Assembly (NCBI RefSeq): GCF_000384815.1
Contig: NZ_ARQF01000021.1
Span: forward strand, 1,116,001 to 1,180,000
Direction of reading: 5' to 3'
DNA from: Halodesulfovibrio aestuarii DSM 17919 = ATCC 29578
Lineage (GTDB): Bacteria > Desulfobacterota > Desulfovibrionia > Desulfovibrionales > Desulfovibrionaceae
Length of the DNA: 64,000 bases
Position numbers and translations under genes: made by a program. This document shows, piece after piece, positions 9,036-17,619 of the stretch; the stretch's first letter is position 1, and every line of letters starts with the position of its first letter. The notes beneath the pieces are model-generated. The model worked only from the letters and a program-made list of their open reading frames with translations, ran no database searches and was not told the DNA's origin.

Positions 9036-9986
9036 ATGAAAAACTTGTTGAGCATTCTTATCGTTGCACTGTGTTTCGGACTTCTGCTGGGTGGATGTAA
9101 AAAGAACATAGAAAATACAAACTTATCCGAATGGGTTGACGAACACGATAAAGATAAAAAGACATTTGAAGGATTAGAACGCGAAGGCGATAAATTCTCC
9201 TCACAAAACAATTTAGAGCAGGCATACTTACTGTACAGCAAGGCCCTCCAACTTAAGCCGAAAAACGTTGATCTGCGTGTAAAACGCGGGAATATTCTGT
9301 TCCGAAAAAAATTGATGGAAAAAGCATTGGCCGAATATCAGGCAGCCGAGAAAAAAGAACCTGCGCGTCGTGATGTCAATCTGGGCCTTGGCAAAGTCTA
9401 CTTTGCCGTCAGTGACCGCAATCTGGCATATCAATATCTGCAAAAAGCACAAACCGACGGATGTGGATATTGGGAAGCAGACGCCCTGCTCGGCATCATC
9501 CATGACTTGCGGGGAGACCCCTTGAAAGGAGAAGAGCTGTTCAAAAAAGCACGCGAATGCGCGCCTAATAATGGAGACATACTGAACAATTTGGGAACAA
9601 GCTATCTGCTGCAAGGACGATATGAAGATGCTGTTGATTCATTCCTTGCCGCCATCAAGGCAGGAAATACCAAGAAAAGAGTGTACAACAATCTTGGTCT
9701 CGCTTTGGTAAAAACAAAGCATTATCAGGATGCGTTTGAGGCATTCAAAATGGCATCAGATGAAGCCCGTGCCTTTAACAACATCGGTCACGCATACTAC
9801 CTGCAGCAGGATTATAAAAAAGCCATTGCCTGTTTTGAAAAAGCCCTGACACTGCATCCAGCCTACTACCCTGAAGCCGGTGAAAACCTGAAACGAGCCA
9901 AGGCTGCATTGTTCTCCAAAGGTGCTGATGAAGGAGGCCCAGCTCTCTGGAACGAAAGCACTCAACTCCTTCTTTCTGGAAACTAA
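9036..9986 (+). CDS. tadD: TadD-like TPR lipoprotein
   Basis: Outer-membrane lipoprotein with tetratricopeptide repeats, thought to act as a scaffold or pilotin for the tad secretin. Signal peptide with lipobox LLGGC (Cys about 22), then at least five TPR-like units (for example NNLEQAYLLYSKALQLKP and QDYKKAIACFEKALTLHP). The second of two adjacent ATGs (9036) is chosen because GGAG lies six bases upstream, against three for 9033. It closes the tad operon; a strong terminator follows at once. Confidence 0.88.
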   Translation: MKNLLSILIVALCFGLLLGGCKKNIENTNLSEWVDEHDKDKKTFEGLEREGDKFSSQNNLEQAYLLYSKALQLKPKNVDLRVKRGNILFRKKLMEKALAEYQAAEKKEPARRDVNLGLGKVYFAVSDRNLAYQYLQKAQTDGCGYWEADALLGIIHDLRGDPLKGEELFKKARECAPNNGDILNNLGTSYLLQGRYEDAVDSFLAAIKAGNTKKRVYNNLGLALVKTKHYQDAFEAFKMASDEARAFNNIGHAYYLQQDYKKAIACFEKALTLHPAYYPEAGENLKRAKAALFSKGADEGGPALWNESTQLLLSGN

Positions 9987-9993
9987 ACAAAAA

Positions 9994-10036
9994 AAATGAG
10001 TTCAAAAGACGTACAGCACGTCTTTTGAACTCATTT
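9994..10036. terminator. bidirectional terminator between tad operon and activase gene
   Basis: Perfect 19-bp inverted repeat (9994-10012 and 10018-10036) around a 5-base loop, A-rich on the left and ending in TTT on the right. It lies between convergent genes, directly after tadD and about 100 bases before the 3' end of the activase gene. Confidence 0.9.
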
Positions 10037-10133
10037 ACATTTGAACAACTGAACCGGAACAACAGTATTCGGACAACAAGCGACAAAAAACGCTTTTCAC
10101 AGGTCTCTTACCAACACGAAAGAAACGTAATCG

Positions 10134-11099
10134 CTAACCGCCAACCGTTACATGTGCCACATATTTGTCGGCAACATCCTTCATGCTATACACTATCATT
10201 TTATCGTGAGGTTCAACTCCGAGCAGCGGATAGGTACGATCCAATTGTTCCCACTTAGGTTCGCCAAGCCTGTGATATGGCAGAATATCAAGGGATTCAA
10301 CAGCTGAACCAAGTGAAGCTACAAACTTTGCCGTTTCCTCAATATTTTCCGCAGAATCATTACAACCGGGAATCAGCGGCACTCTGATACGCAGAGTCTT
10401 GCCCATCGCCGCAGCAGTGGCAATATTTTCCAGAATCTGCTCATTAGGTGCTCCCGTCAGCAACTTGTGCTGCCGGGAATCCATATGCTTAATATCAGTC
10501 AGCACAAGATCCGTATGCTCCAATACATTCCGGAACACCTCAGGCGTAGTCATCGCACAAGTTTCAATGGCAGTGTGCAATCCTCTACGATGGGCTTCAT
10601 GCAGGCATTCAATCAAAAACTCAGACTGCATTGTCGGTTCACCACCGGAAAATGTGACGCCTCCATTTGACGTCTCATAAAAATGCCGGTCGCGCTCCAC
10701 TTCGTCCATAACTTCATCCACAGTCATGTAACGACCAACAATGGTCATAGAACCAGCGTAACAATGTGCAACACACTCTCCACAGTATGTGCAGTTCTCA
10801 CGCTTAATGACAAACGTTCCCGAATCATCAACAGACAGGGCTTTTTCAGGACATTTTTCAATACATTTACCGCACCCGATACATAAATGAGGAAGACGCA
10901 TTAACTCCGGCTTCGGGCTCATTGATTCCGGATTCTGACACCACATGCAATGCAGCGGGCATCCTTTCAGAAAAACCAATGTCCGGATTCCATTACCGTC
11001 ATGAACAGAAAATCGTTGAATATCAAAAACAGTTCCTGTCAGTGCAGCGTTATCTTTATCCGACAACCGAAAGGAGTGTTGGCGTTCTTTCCACGTCAT
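10134..11099 (-). CDS. radical-SAM activase of the glycyl radical diol dehydratase
   Basis: Installs the glycyl radical on the neighbouring dehydratase using S-adenosylmethionine. The cluster-binding CxxxCxxC is at Cys47, Cys51 and Cys54 (GCPLHCMWC). It is followed by two ferredoxin-type [4Fe-4S] sets (C73, C76, C79, C83 and C103, C106, C109, C113), typical of activases such as DhaB2, CutD and PduD. GGVTFSGGEP and the downstream TIM-barrel segments are intact. AAAGGA precedes the ATG. It lies 51 bases after its substrate gene, separated by a stable hairpin. The partner makes glycerol/diol dehydratase activation the likeliest job. Confidence 0.93.
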   Translation of the reverse strand: MTWKERQHSFRLSDKDNAALTGTVFDIQRFSVHDGNGIRTLVFLKGCPLHCMWCQNPESMSPKPELMRLPHLCIGCGKCIEKCPEKALSVDDSGTFVIKRENCTYCGECVAHCYAGSMTIVGRYMTVDEVMDEVERDRHFYETSNGGVTFSGGEPTMQSEFLIECLHEAHRRGLHTAIETCAMTTPEVFRNVLEHTDLVLTDIKHMDSRQHKLLTGAPNEQILENIATAAAMGKTLRIRVPLIPGCNDSAENIEETAKFVASLGSAVESLDILPYHRLGEPKWEQLDRTYPLLGVEPHDKMIVYSMKDVADKYVAHVTVGG

Positions 11100-11117
11100 A
11101 CGCTAATCCTTTGTAAC

Positions 11118-11142
11118 GCGGAGCCGGATAATCCGGCTCCGC
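11118..11142. other. intercistronic hairpin between dehydratase and activase genes
   Basis: Perfect 11-bp inverted repeat (GCGGAGCCGGA at 11118-11128 and its complement at 11132-11142) with a 3-base loop. No T-run follows on the minus strand before the activase ribosome site, so it looks more like an mRNA 3'-end stabiliser or partial attenuator than a full terminator. It would favour dehydratase over activase. Confidence 0.7.
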
Positions 11143-11150
11143 TGCGTTGC

Positions 11151-13538
11151 TTAGAATGTCTGTTCGGTACGGGCAATGATGTCGTCCTGAAGCGATTTAT
11201 CCAACGCTGTAAAGAATGCACTGTAGCCGGCAACGCGGACTACCAGTCCTTTATAGTCATCCGGATTTTCCTGAGCTTCTTCCAATGTCTGGCGGCTGAT
11301 TACGTTGTATTGAACGTGGAAACCGCCATTCTGGAAGTACGTTTCAGTTACCGCTTTCAGGTTCTCCAGTCCGTTCTCACCCTCAAGTGCCGACGGGTGG
11401 AACTTCTGGTTAAGCAATGTGCCGTTTGATGCGATTTCGTGGTCAAGCTTAGCAACAGACAGTACAGAAGCTGTAGGGCCGCAACTGTCATAGCCTGAGA
11501 TAGGGGAGACGCCATCTGCAAGCGGAGTCCACGCCATACGGCCGTCAGGAGTAGCAGTTACTACAGAACCAAGCGGTACGTTTGCGGAAGCTGGATACAA
11601 GCCCGGCTGGAATTTACCACCACGCGGGTTTGTGTACCGGTTAACTTCTCTGCAGTAGATACCTGCTGCTTCTTTAGCCACGGCATCAGCAAAGTCATTA
11701 TCATTACCATATTTAGGAGCGCGGTTTACCAACATAAGGCGTAAATCTTCCTGCCCTTCAAAATTACTATGCAAGGCATCCTGCAATTCTTTGGCAGTAA
11801 TCAACTTATCTTCAAAGACAAGTTTTTTGATTGCAGCGAGGGAGTCTCCGGCGTTCGCAACTCCTACACCTTGAGGGCCGGTAAAGTTGTAAATAGCGCC
11901 TCCTTCCTGAAGAGACATTCCGCGGCCGATGCAGTCTTCTACCAGTCCGGAAAGGAATGGCAGAGGACAATGTTTGCCATGAGTCATATCTACAGCGTTA
12001 TCCGCCGCAGCCATAAGTTTTACAAAATAACTGGTCTGAGCTTCATACGACTTCATCACCTCGTCAAAGCTTGTAAAGTCTTCCAGTTTACCACTCTTAG
12101 GTCCTATCTGTTTACCTGTGCGCTTATCCACACCGTCATTCAGGCAAAGTTCGATGACCTTGGACATGTTGAAGAATGCAGCGTCATGCCAGCCCTCTGT
12201 TTTGCCGCCAACCTGTGGTTCTACACAGCCGATAATACCGTAGTCCCGAGCATCTTCCCTGCTCAGACCTCGTGCAAGCAGTGCCGGAATGATCACACGG
12301 TCATTGTAGTATGCAGGGTATCCTAAACCTAAACGGCTTACTTCTGCTGCACGTTTGTAGAGAACATCAGGGGTGCCTTCATGAATACGGATAGACAGGG
12401 AAGGTGCGTACAGTTTGGTGTTGGCACTGGCCTGCAACACGAGGAAGGACATAGCATTAGTGGCATCAGCGCCGTCACGGGTCTGTCCGCCGACGATAAG
12501 GTTCATGAACATCGGGTAGCCGGCAAAAGCCATGGTGGAAGCTTCGTCACGAACCTTGTTCAGTTCAGAGAATTTAATCCACAGCATGTCGAGCAGTTCC
12601 TGTGCCCTTTCAACAGAAGTGGAGCCTTCCTGCAGGAACGGATTCATATACTGGTCAAAGCGCATAGGGGAAATTGAATGACCGTTAGACTCAATCTGTA
12701 CAACCAGATGTACAAACCAGAACGCCTGCAATGCTTCTTGCAACGTTTCAGCAGGATGTGCAGGAACCTTGCGGCAGATACGCGCAATCTCTAACAACTC
12801 TTCTTTGCGTCCTTTATCAGCCGTAGCAGCTTTTTCTTCTGCAAGTGCAGCAAAGCGTTCTGCAAAAGCGATAACAGCTTTGTTTGCAGTAACAACAGAC
12901 TCGAGGAAATGACGTTTGTTCTGAGCCTCTGCATCCGTGAAATCTAACTTTTCGATTGCTTCTTCAGCAGATGCAATAACTGAGAGGAGACCTTCAGTGA
13001 GTACTTTATTGTAGTCAGGAGAAATATGACCTACGCCGTTGTAGAAATAGTTACCCACTGTGTAGACAACATCATTGTGGGCTTCCAGAGATTCAGGAGG
13101 CATGAATGCCGCAGCGATTTCGTTAGTGGTTCTGCCATCCCAGTATGAAAATGCGCTGCGAAGCTTGTCTTTAGTCTCTTCAGAGATAAGAAATACATCA
13201 GCAGTTCTTTTTTCCAGACGATCAAGCTCTTCTTCTACCCATTTACAAGAAAATTCCGGAAAAATAGGGGCAGAACGCGGCATACTGCACTGGTTACCGA
13301 CAAGAAGTTCTCCGTCCTGAATAAAAATGGACATGTTTGCCAGCACGTTTTCCAATGCTTTTGCACGGCGGTTCGCAATCGGCTGTCCTTCGGTTGCCTT
13401 ATATGACTCGGTTAAAAGAACAGCACGCTCTGCGCAAATTGCAGGTGCAGTCTTTACAAAACGGTCAAGCGCCTGTGATACGCGGTCAGTTGGTCCATAC
13501 AGTTTTGGAATCACCAGTTTCGGGGGATTAGTAGTCAT
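11151..13538 (-). CDS. B12-independent glycerol / 1,2-propanediol dehydratase (glycyl radical enzyme)
   Basis: Glycyl radical enzyme of 795 residues that dehydrates a vicinal diol to an aldehyde. Closest remembered relative is Clostridium butyricum DhaB1 (787 residues), with collinear motifs throughout. Active-site residues of DhaB1 all have counterparts: His171, His287-Ser288, thiyl Cys438 and Glu440 in GCVEP, Asp452 in GWHDAAFF, and the radical Gly771 in RVAGYS. Isethionate, choline and hydroxyproline enzymes differ in this pocket, so glycerol or 1,2-propanediol is the favoured substrate; which one cannot be told from sequence. AAGGAG lies upstream of the ATG. Second gene of the operon after the HbpS-like gene. 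Glycyl radical enzymes are oxygen-sensitive, so the pathway is anaerobic. Confidence 0.92.
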   Translation of the reverse strand: MTTNPPKLVIPKLYGPTDRVSQALDRFVKTAPAICAERAVLLTESYKATEGQPIANRRAKALENVLANMSIFIQDGELLVGNQCSMPRSAPIFPEFSCKWVEEELDRLEKRTADVFLISEETKDKLRSAFSYWDGRTTNEIAAAFMPPESLEAHNDVVYTVGNYFYNGVGHISPDYNKVLTEGLLSVIASAEEAIEKLDFTDAEAQNKRHFLESVVTANKAVIAFAERFAALAEEKAATADKGRKEELLEIARICRKVPAHPAETLQEALQAFWFVHLVVQIESNGHSISPMRFDQYMNPFLQEGSTSVERAQELLDMLWIKFSELNKVRDEASTMAFAGYPMFMNLIVGGQTRDGADATNAMSFLVLQASANTKLYAPSLSIRIHEGTPDVLYKRAAEVSRLGLGYPAYYNDRVIIPALLARGLSREDARDYGIIGCVEPQVGGKTEGWHDAAFFNMSKVIELCLNDGVDKRTGKQIGPKSGKLEDFTSFDEVMKSYEAQTSYFVKLMAAADNAVDMTHGKHCPLPFLSGLVEDCIGRGMSLQEGGAIYNFTGPQGVGVANAGDSLAAIKKLVFEDKLITAKELQDALHSNFEGQEDLRLMLVNRAPKYGNDNDFADAVAKEAAGIYCREVNRYTNPRGGKFQPGLYPASANVPLGSVVTATPDGRMAWTPLADGVSPISGYDSCGPTASVLSVAKLDHEIASNGTLLNQKFHPSALEGENGLENLKAVTETYFQNGGFHVQYNVISRQTLEEAQENPDDYKGLVVRVAGYSAFFTALDKSLQDDIIARTEQTF

Positions 13539-13562
13539 TAATTTCTCCTTACATCTTCCCAG

Positions 13563-13964
13563 TTAACAATACGCACTCAAGCCGGCATTGGCACAAGCGA
13601 CATCCTGTTCCACACTTCCGCCACTCACGCCAATTCCGCCGATAATCACGCCATCGTGCGCTACAGGGAGCCCACCACCGAAGATCACAAAACGACCCTG
13701 TTTATCAGTCTGAATTCCATATAAGCTCTGGCCGGGCTGCGCGAGTTCTCCAAGAACCTCTGTAGAAACCTTCACCGCCACTGCGGTGTAGGCTTTATTC
13801 AAGGCAAGATCGATACTGGCCAACAGCGCGTCATCCTGACGAACCTGAGCAATCAGGTTGCCTCCCCTGTCAACCACAGCGATAACCATCGGTACGCCGA
13901 TCTCATTTGCCTTATCTTCAGCAGCTGCGATCATCCGTAATGCTGTATCTTTTGATATATACAT
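13563..13964 (-). CDS. GlcG/HbpS-family protein of the diol dehydratase operon
   Basis: A 133-residue cytosolic protein of the GlcG/HbpS fold family (PF03928): residues 5-130 with VMIAVVDRGGNLIAQVR-like core, LALNKAYTAVA and GGLPVAHDGVIIGGIGVSGG. Family members accompany glycolate, propanediol and glycerol operons (for example PduO C-terminal domain and DhaG-type proteins) and some bind haem or corrinoid. No experimentally clear role with glycyl radical enzymes is known to me. First gene of the minus-strand operon, with GGGAG before the ATG, 24 bases upstream of the dehydratase. Confidence 0.85.
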   Translation of the reverse strand: MYISKDTALRMIAAAEDKANEIGVPMVIAVVDRGGNLIAQVRQDDALLASIDLALNKAYTAVAVKVSTEVLGELAQPGQSLYGIQTDKQGRFVIFGGGLPVAHDGVIIGGIGVSGGSVEQDVACANAGLSAYC

Positions 13965-14326
13965 CCGAACTCCCTTTACTTTTGTCCTGAACGTCTCAGC
14001 AGCGCGTATACAGAAACACTTTCATCAAACCGGAAAAACGTATCTGTACCAAAGCTCTGCCGGACAAAACATCATAACAACCAAGAGCGTGTCCCTTTGC
14101 GTATAGGAAGTTTTATTCCAACTATAAAATATCATTATTTTTCAAAATGTTATCGTAAAAAACTAACTCATTGCTCAATAAAAGCGCTACGTTTTGTAAA
14201 CCACAGTTGACAGACCTTCCCACTATCTGGTTCTATCCGCGTATAACTTCGCTAACCATCAATGTTGCCATGCTATGTTTGTTTGGTTGACATATGGTTT
14301 ACACGCTTACGTAGCCGGAGGGATGT
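13965..14326. promoter_or_regulatory. divergent promoter region, diol dehydratase operon versus sensor kinase
   Basis: 362 bases between divergently transcribed operons, AT-rich at about 14110-14200. Two TTGACA hexamers on the plus strand (14207-14212, 14287-14292) could serve the kinase gene, though no strong -10 is paired with either. I searched both strands for GG-N10-GC (sigma-54) and saw no convincing match, even though the linked regulator is of sigma-54 type. GGAGGG before 14327 sets the kinase start. Confidence 0.5.
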
Positions 14327-16216
14327 ATGCCCGCAGATGCCGTACAGAATAATGATGTTCTCCTGTCGTTACATGAGGAAATCTCTTCCCTTCAGGGACG
14401 CATTACACTGCTTGAAGCAGAGGAAGCACTGTGGAAAAACCTCGGCCAGTCCTGCGAATTCCCTCCTGACTCGAACACACCACCCGCCGAAGAAATTCAT
14501 TTTAATTTTGAAAATATTTTTGATCTGGCTGCAATCCAGCAAATTCAGGATGCCTTTGCGGAGGCCACCAATGTGGCTTCAATCATTACAGATCCGGACG
14601 GCAGGCCTATCACAAAGCCAAGCGGCTTTTGCAGCCTTTGTAATGACGTGATTCGTAAAACTGAGATGGGATTAAAAAACTGTATGCGTTCAGACGCGGC
14701 CTTCGGGACGCTTAACCCGCTTGAACCGGTCATGCGTCCATGCCTGAGCAGCGGGCTTCTCGATGGCGGAACAAGCATTTATGTGGGTAAACGCCATATC
14801 GCAAACTGGATTATTGGACAGCGGCGAATATCTTCTGAACCGGATAAAAAGATTATTGCATACGCTAAAGCTATCGGGGCGGATGAAGATGCATACCGGA
14901 CGGCGTATGAAAATGTGCCCATCATGTCCAAAGAGCAGTTCCACAAAGTCTGCAATGCACTTTGTCTTATCGCCAATCAGCTTTCCACTCTTGCACAGCA
15001 AAACTACCGTCAGGCACAGGCCATTGCCAGAAGGCAGCAGGCGGAGCTGGCACTGCGGGAAAGTGAAGAACGCTTCAGACAACTTTCTGATTCTACGTTT
15101 GAGGCAATTCTCATCCACAATAGAGGAACCATTCTGGAAGCGAACAAGGCCGCAATCACTCTGTTCGGGTTCACTTGGAAAGAGTTGATCGGTAGAAAAA
15201 TAAACTCTCTCGCAACTCCTGAATTCAGAGAAGCGATTCACAATTATTCTGAACAAAGTGGTCGCTTATGGTTTCAGGGAGAGTTCCAATGTAATGACGA
15301 ACGCCGAATTATCTGCGAAGTACAGGATCGAAACATCATGTTTCAAGGCAGGGAAGTACGAGTATGCGCCATCCGCGATATTACTCAGCGCATCCAGTCA
15401 GAATACGAAGCAAAAGAAAAAGAACAGCAGCTTATTCAGGCAGACAAAATGGTTTCTCTCGGTGTGCTTGTTTCGGGTGTCGCGCATGAAATCAACAACC
15501 CTAACAGCTTTATGACCATGAACCTGCCCTTCATCAATGAAGTCTGGCAAAGCATTACGCCGATTCTGGAAGGCTATTATGAAGAAAACGGGGATTTTCT
15601 GGCTGGCGGGCTTGAATACTCATCCTTACGGGAAGAATTACCGAACCTGCTTTCGCGAATGCAGGATGGAGCGTCGCGGATTAAAGGTATTGTTAACAAT
15701 TTAAAAGACTATTCCCGCGTTGAACCAAGTGAATTAATGTGGAATGTTGACATAAACGACATGATTCGCAGTTCCCTGCCACTGCTGGAAAAACTTATTT
15801 CCATGCATACAAACCACTTTACAACCGATCTTTCAAAGGCGCTTCCTCCGGTGCAGGGAAACAGGCAACGTCTCTCTCAGGTTTTTATCAACCTGTTAGT
15901 TAACGCCTGCGAGGCTCTCACCAGCAAGGACAACAGTGTCACCGTCACATCCCGATACCTTGCAACCACCCACATGGTAGAAATAACCGTATCCGACACA
16001 GGAAGCGGCATTCCCGAAGAGTTAGTATCAAAAATTACCGATCCGTTTTTCACCACCAAACGGGACTCAGGCGGCACCGGACTCGGATTATCCGTCTCGT
16101 CAGCAATTGTGCAGGAACACGCTGGCACGTTGCAGTTCCTCCCTCATCCCGAAGGCGGTACTATAGCGCAACTCCATCTACCAGTAGCGCATCATGGAGA
16201 AAAACATGCCCAATAA
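14327..16216 (+). CDS. PocR-PAS sensor histidine kinase
   Basis: Cytoplasmic hybrid-free sensor kinase of 629 residues with no membrane segment. Order: short coiled N-terminus; PocR ligand-binding domain (about 60-225) with the cysteine pair FCSLC (102, 105) and further Cys119 and Cys139; PAS domain (about 245-355); HisKA with H-box GVAHEINNPNSF (phospho-His387); HATPase with NACEAL, DTGSGIPEE and GGTGLGLSVS. PocR domains are known or predicted to sense small diols or hydrocarbons, which fits control of the adjacent diol dehydratase operon. Its end overlaps the response regulator gene, so the two form one unit. Confidence 0.92.
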   Translation: MPADAVQNNDVLLSLHEEISSLQGRITLLEAEEALWKNLGQSCEFPPDSNTPPAEEIHFNFENIFDLAAIQQIQDAFAEATNVASIITDPDGRPITKPSGFCSLCNDVIRKTEMGLKNCMRSDAAFGTLNPLEPVMRPCLSSGLLDGGTSIYVGKRHIANWIIGQRRISSEPDKKIIAYAKAIGADEDAYRTAYENVPIMSKEQFHKVCNALCLIANQLSTLAQQNYRQAQAIARRQQAELALRESEERFRQLSDSTFEAILIHNRGTILEANKAAITLFGFTWKELIGRKINSLATPEFREAIHNYSEQSGRLWFQGEFQCNDERRIICEVQDRNIMFQGREVRVCAIRDITQRIQSEYEAKEKEQQLIQADKMVSLGVLVSGVAHEINNPNSFMTMNLPFINEVWQSITPILEGYYEENGDFLAGGLEYSSLREELPNLLSRMQDGASRIKGIVNNLKDYSRVEPSELMWNVDINDMIRSSLPLLEKLISMHTNHFTTDLSKALPPVQGNRQRLSQVFINLLVNACEALTSKDNSVTVTSRYLATTHMVEITVSDTGSGIPEELVSKITDPFFTTKRDSGGTGLGLSVSSAIVQEHAGTLQFLPHPEGGTIAQLHLPVAHHGEKHAQ

Positions 16217-17609
16217 TTACCCACGGCAGCCTATTTTACTTGTTGATGATGAAGATTCATGGCTCGTCAGCTTCAAAACAACACTGCGCTCCAAAGGCAT
16301 TGGCAATGTTGTAACAGAAAACGACAGCAGCAAGCTTCTTGCCCTACTGGATTCACGACAATTCTGTGCTGTTGCGATTGATCTTATGATGCCTAACTTT
16401 TCCGGTGAAGAGCTTATCCCGCAAATCGCCGCCCGGCATCCTAATATTCCAATTCTTGTTATTTCAGGCCTGAATCAGGTGAAGAGTGCAGTCAACTGTA
16501 TGCGTCTTGGTGCTTTCGATTTTATCGTTAAAACAGAAGAACGGGACACACTCATTGCGGCAGTCCGCCACGCCATAGAATTGTTTGAACTACGGCAGGA
16601 AAACACCTCTCTTCGGGAACGTTTCTTCAAAAAAGAGTTGGACCATCCTGAGTATTTTGGAAATATCATCACTGAAAACAAAGAAATGCGTTCAATATTC
16701 CAATATATTGAAGTCATTGCAGAAACTTCCCGACCTGTGCTCATCACAGGTGAAAGCGGCGTCGGAAAAGAGCTGGTAGCCAGAGCTGTACATAACGCCA
16801 GCGGTCGCACTGGAGAATTTGTCGCCCTCAATATTGCGGGACTGGACGATAACGTTGTTGCAGACACACTTTTCGGGCACACGAAAGGTGCCTATACAGG
16901 AGCGACCAATGCCCGTGTCGGGCTGGTTGAAAAAGCAAAAAACGGGACGTTATTTCTTGATGAAATCGGCGACCTGAGCTCCACATCACAGACCAAGCTG
17001 CTGCGTCTTCTCCAAGAGCACGAGTATCTCCCGCTTGGTTCAGATATGGCAAAACGCTCTTCTGCACGAATTGTGGCCGCTACCCATCAAAATCTCAATG
17101 AATTACAAGAATGCGGGCAATTCAGGCGGGATTTGTTCTACAGACTTCGGGGACATTTGCTACACATCCCTCCCCTTCGGGAACGCAGGGAAGACATCGC
17201 ACCACTTATCACACACTTTCTGCAAGAAGCAGAAATCAGTTTTGAAAAAAAATTCTCAGCAAATGCACCGGAGCTTGCTGACTATCTTTCACAATATCCG
17301 TTCCCCGGCAACATACGTGAACTGCAAAACATCATACTGGATTGCGCCGGAACCTGTACGGATGGAATTATGGACACAGCCCGCGTCCAGCGGCTTCTTA
17401 CCCATTCGTACGATTACCAGCCGGAATCATTCGAGACACCACTACCGGATGCCTCTGTAACATTCGGTGCTACCCTTCCGACGCTGAAAGAAGTTCGTGC
17501 AGCTCTTATAGATGAGGCTCTCACACGTACCAACAACAACCAGTCCAGCGCCGCACAGCTTGTGGGCGTAACACGGCAGGCAATAAGCAAGTACGTGCGG
17601 GAGAAATGA
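16206..17609 (+). CDS. NtrC-type sigma-54-dependent response regulator
   Basis: 467 residues: receiver domain (about 8-125; acidic pair Asp14-Asp15, phosphoacceptor Asp59), AAA+ domain (about 155-385) with Walker A GESGVGKE, the sigma-54 contact loop as GAYTGA (usual form GAFTGA) and Walker B LFLDEIG, then a Fis-type HTH ending in SAAQLVGVTRQAISKYVREK. The ATG at 16206 is preferred over 16194 because GGAG lies six bases before it, inside the end of the kinase gene. Cognate partner of the PocR kinase; the divergent diol dehydratase operon is the probable target. Convergent with rtcB, only 10 bases apart. Confidence 0.93.
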   Translation: MPNNYPRQPILLVDDEDSWLVSFKTTLRSKGIGNVVTENDSSKLLALLDSRQFCAVAIDLMMPNFSGEELIPQIAARHPNIPILVISGLNQVKSAVNCMRLGAFDFIVKTEERDTLIAAVRHAIELFELRQENTSLRERFFKKELDHPEYFGNIITENKEMRSIFQYIEVIAETSRPVLITGESGVGKELVARAVHNASGRTGEFVALNIAGLDDNVVADTLFGHTKGAYTGATNARVGLVEKAKNGTLFLDEIGDLSSTSQTKLLRLLQEHEYLPLGSDMAKRSSARIVAATHQNLNELQECGQFRRDLFYRLRGHLLHIPPLRERREDIAPLITHFLQEAEISFEKKFSANAPELADYLSQYPFPGNIRELQNIILDCAGTCTDGIMDTARVQRLLTHSYDYQPESFETPLPDASVTFGATLPTLKEVRAALIDEALTRTNNNQSSAAQLVGVTRQAISKYVREK

Positions 17610-17619
17610 TGTTCTCAGC

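Noticed and set aside
11151-13538. Isethionate sulfite-lyase or choline TMA-lyase, both common glycyl radical enzymes in Desulfovibrionaceae
   Set aside because: Length and the residues around Cys438-Glu440, His171, His287-Ser288 and Asp452 follow glycerol dehydratase rather than IslA or CutC, and the neighbours lack the expected partner genes.
13965-14326. Sigma-54 promoter expected for the diol dehydratase operon
   Set aside because: No GG-N10-GC pattern with good flanks was found on either strand by eye, so none is annotated.
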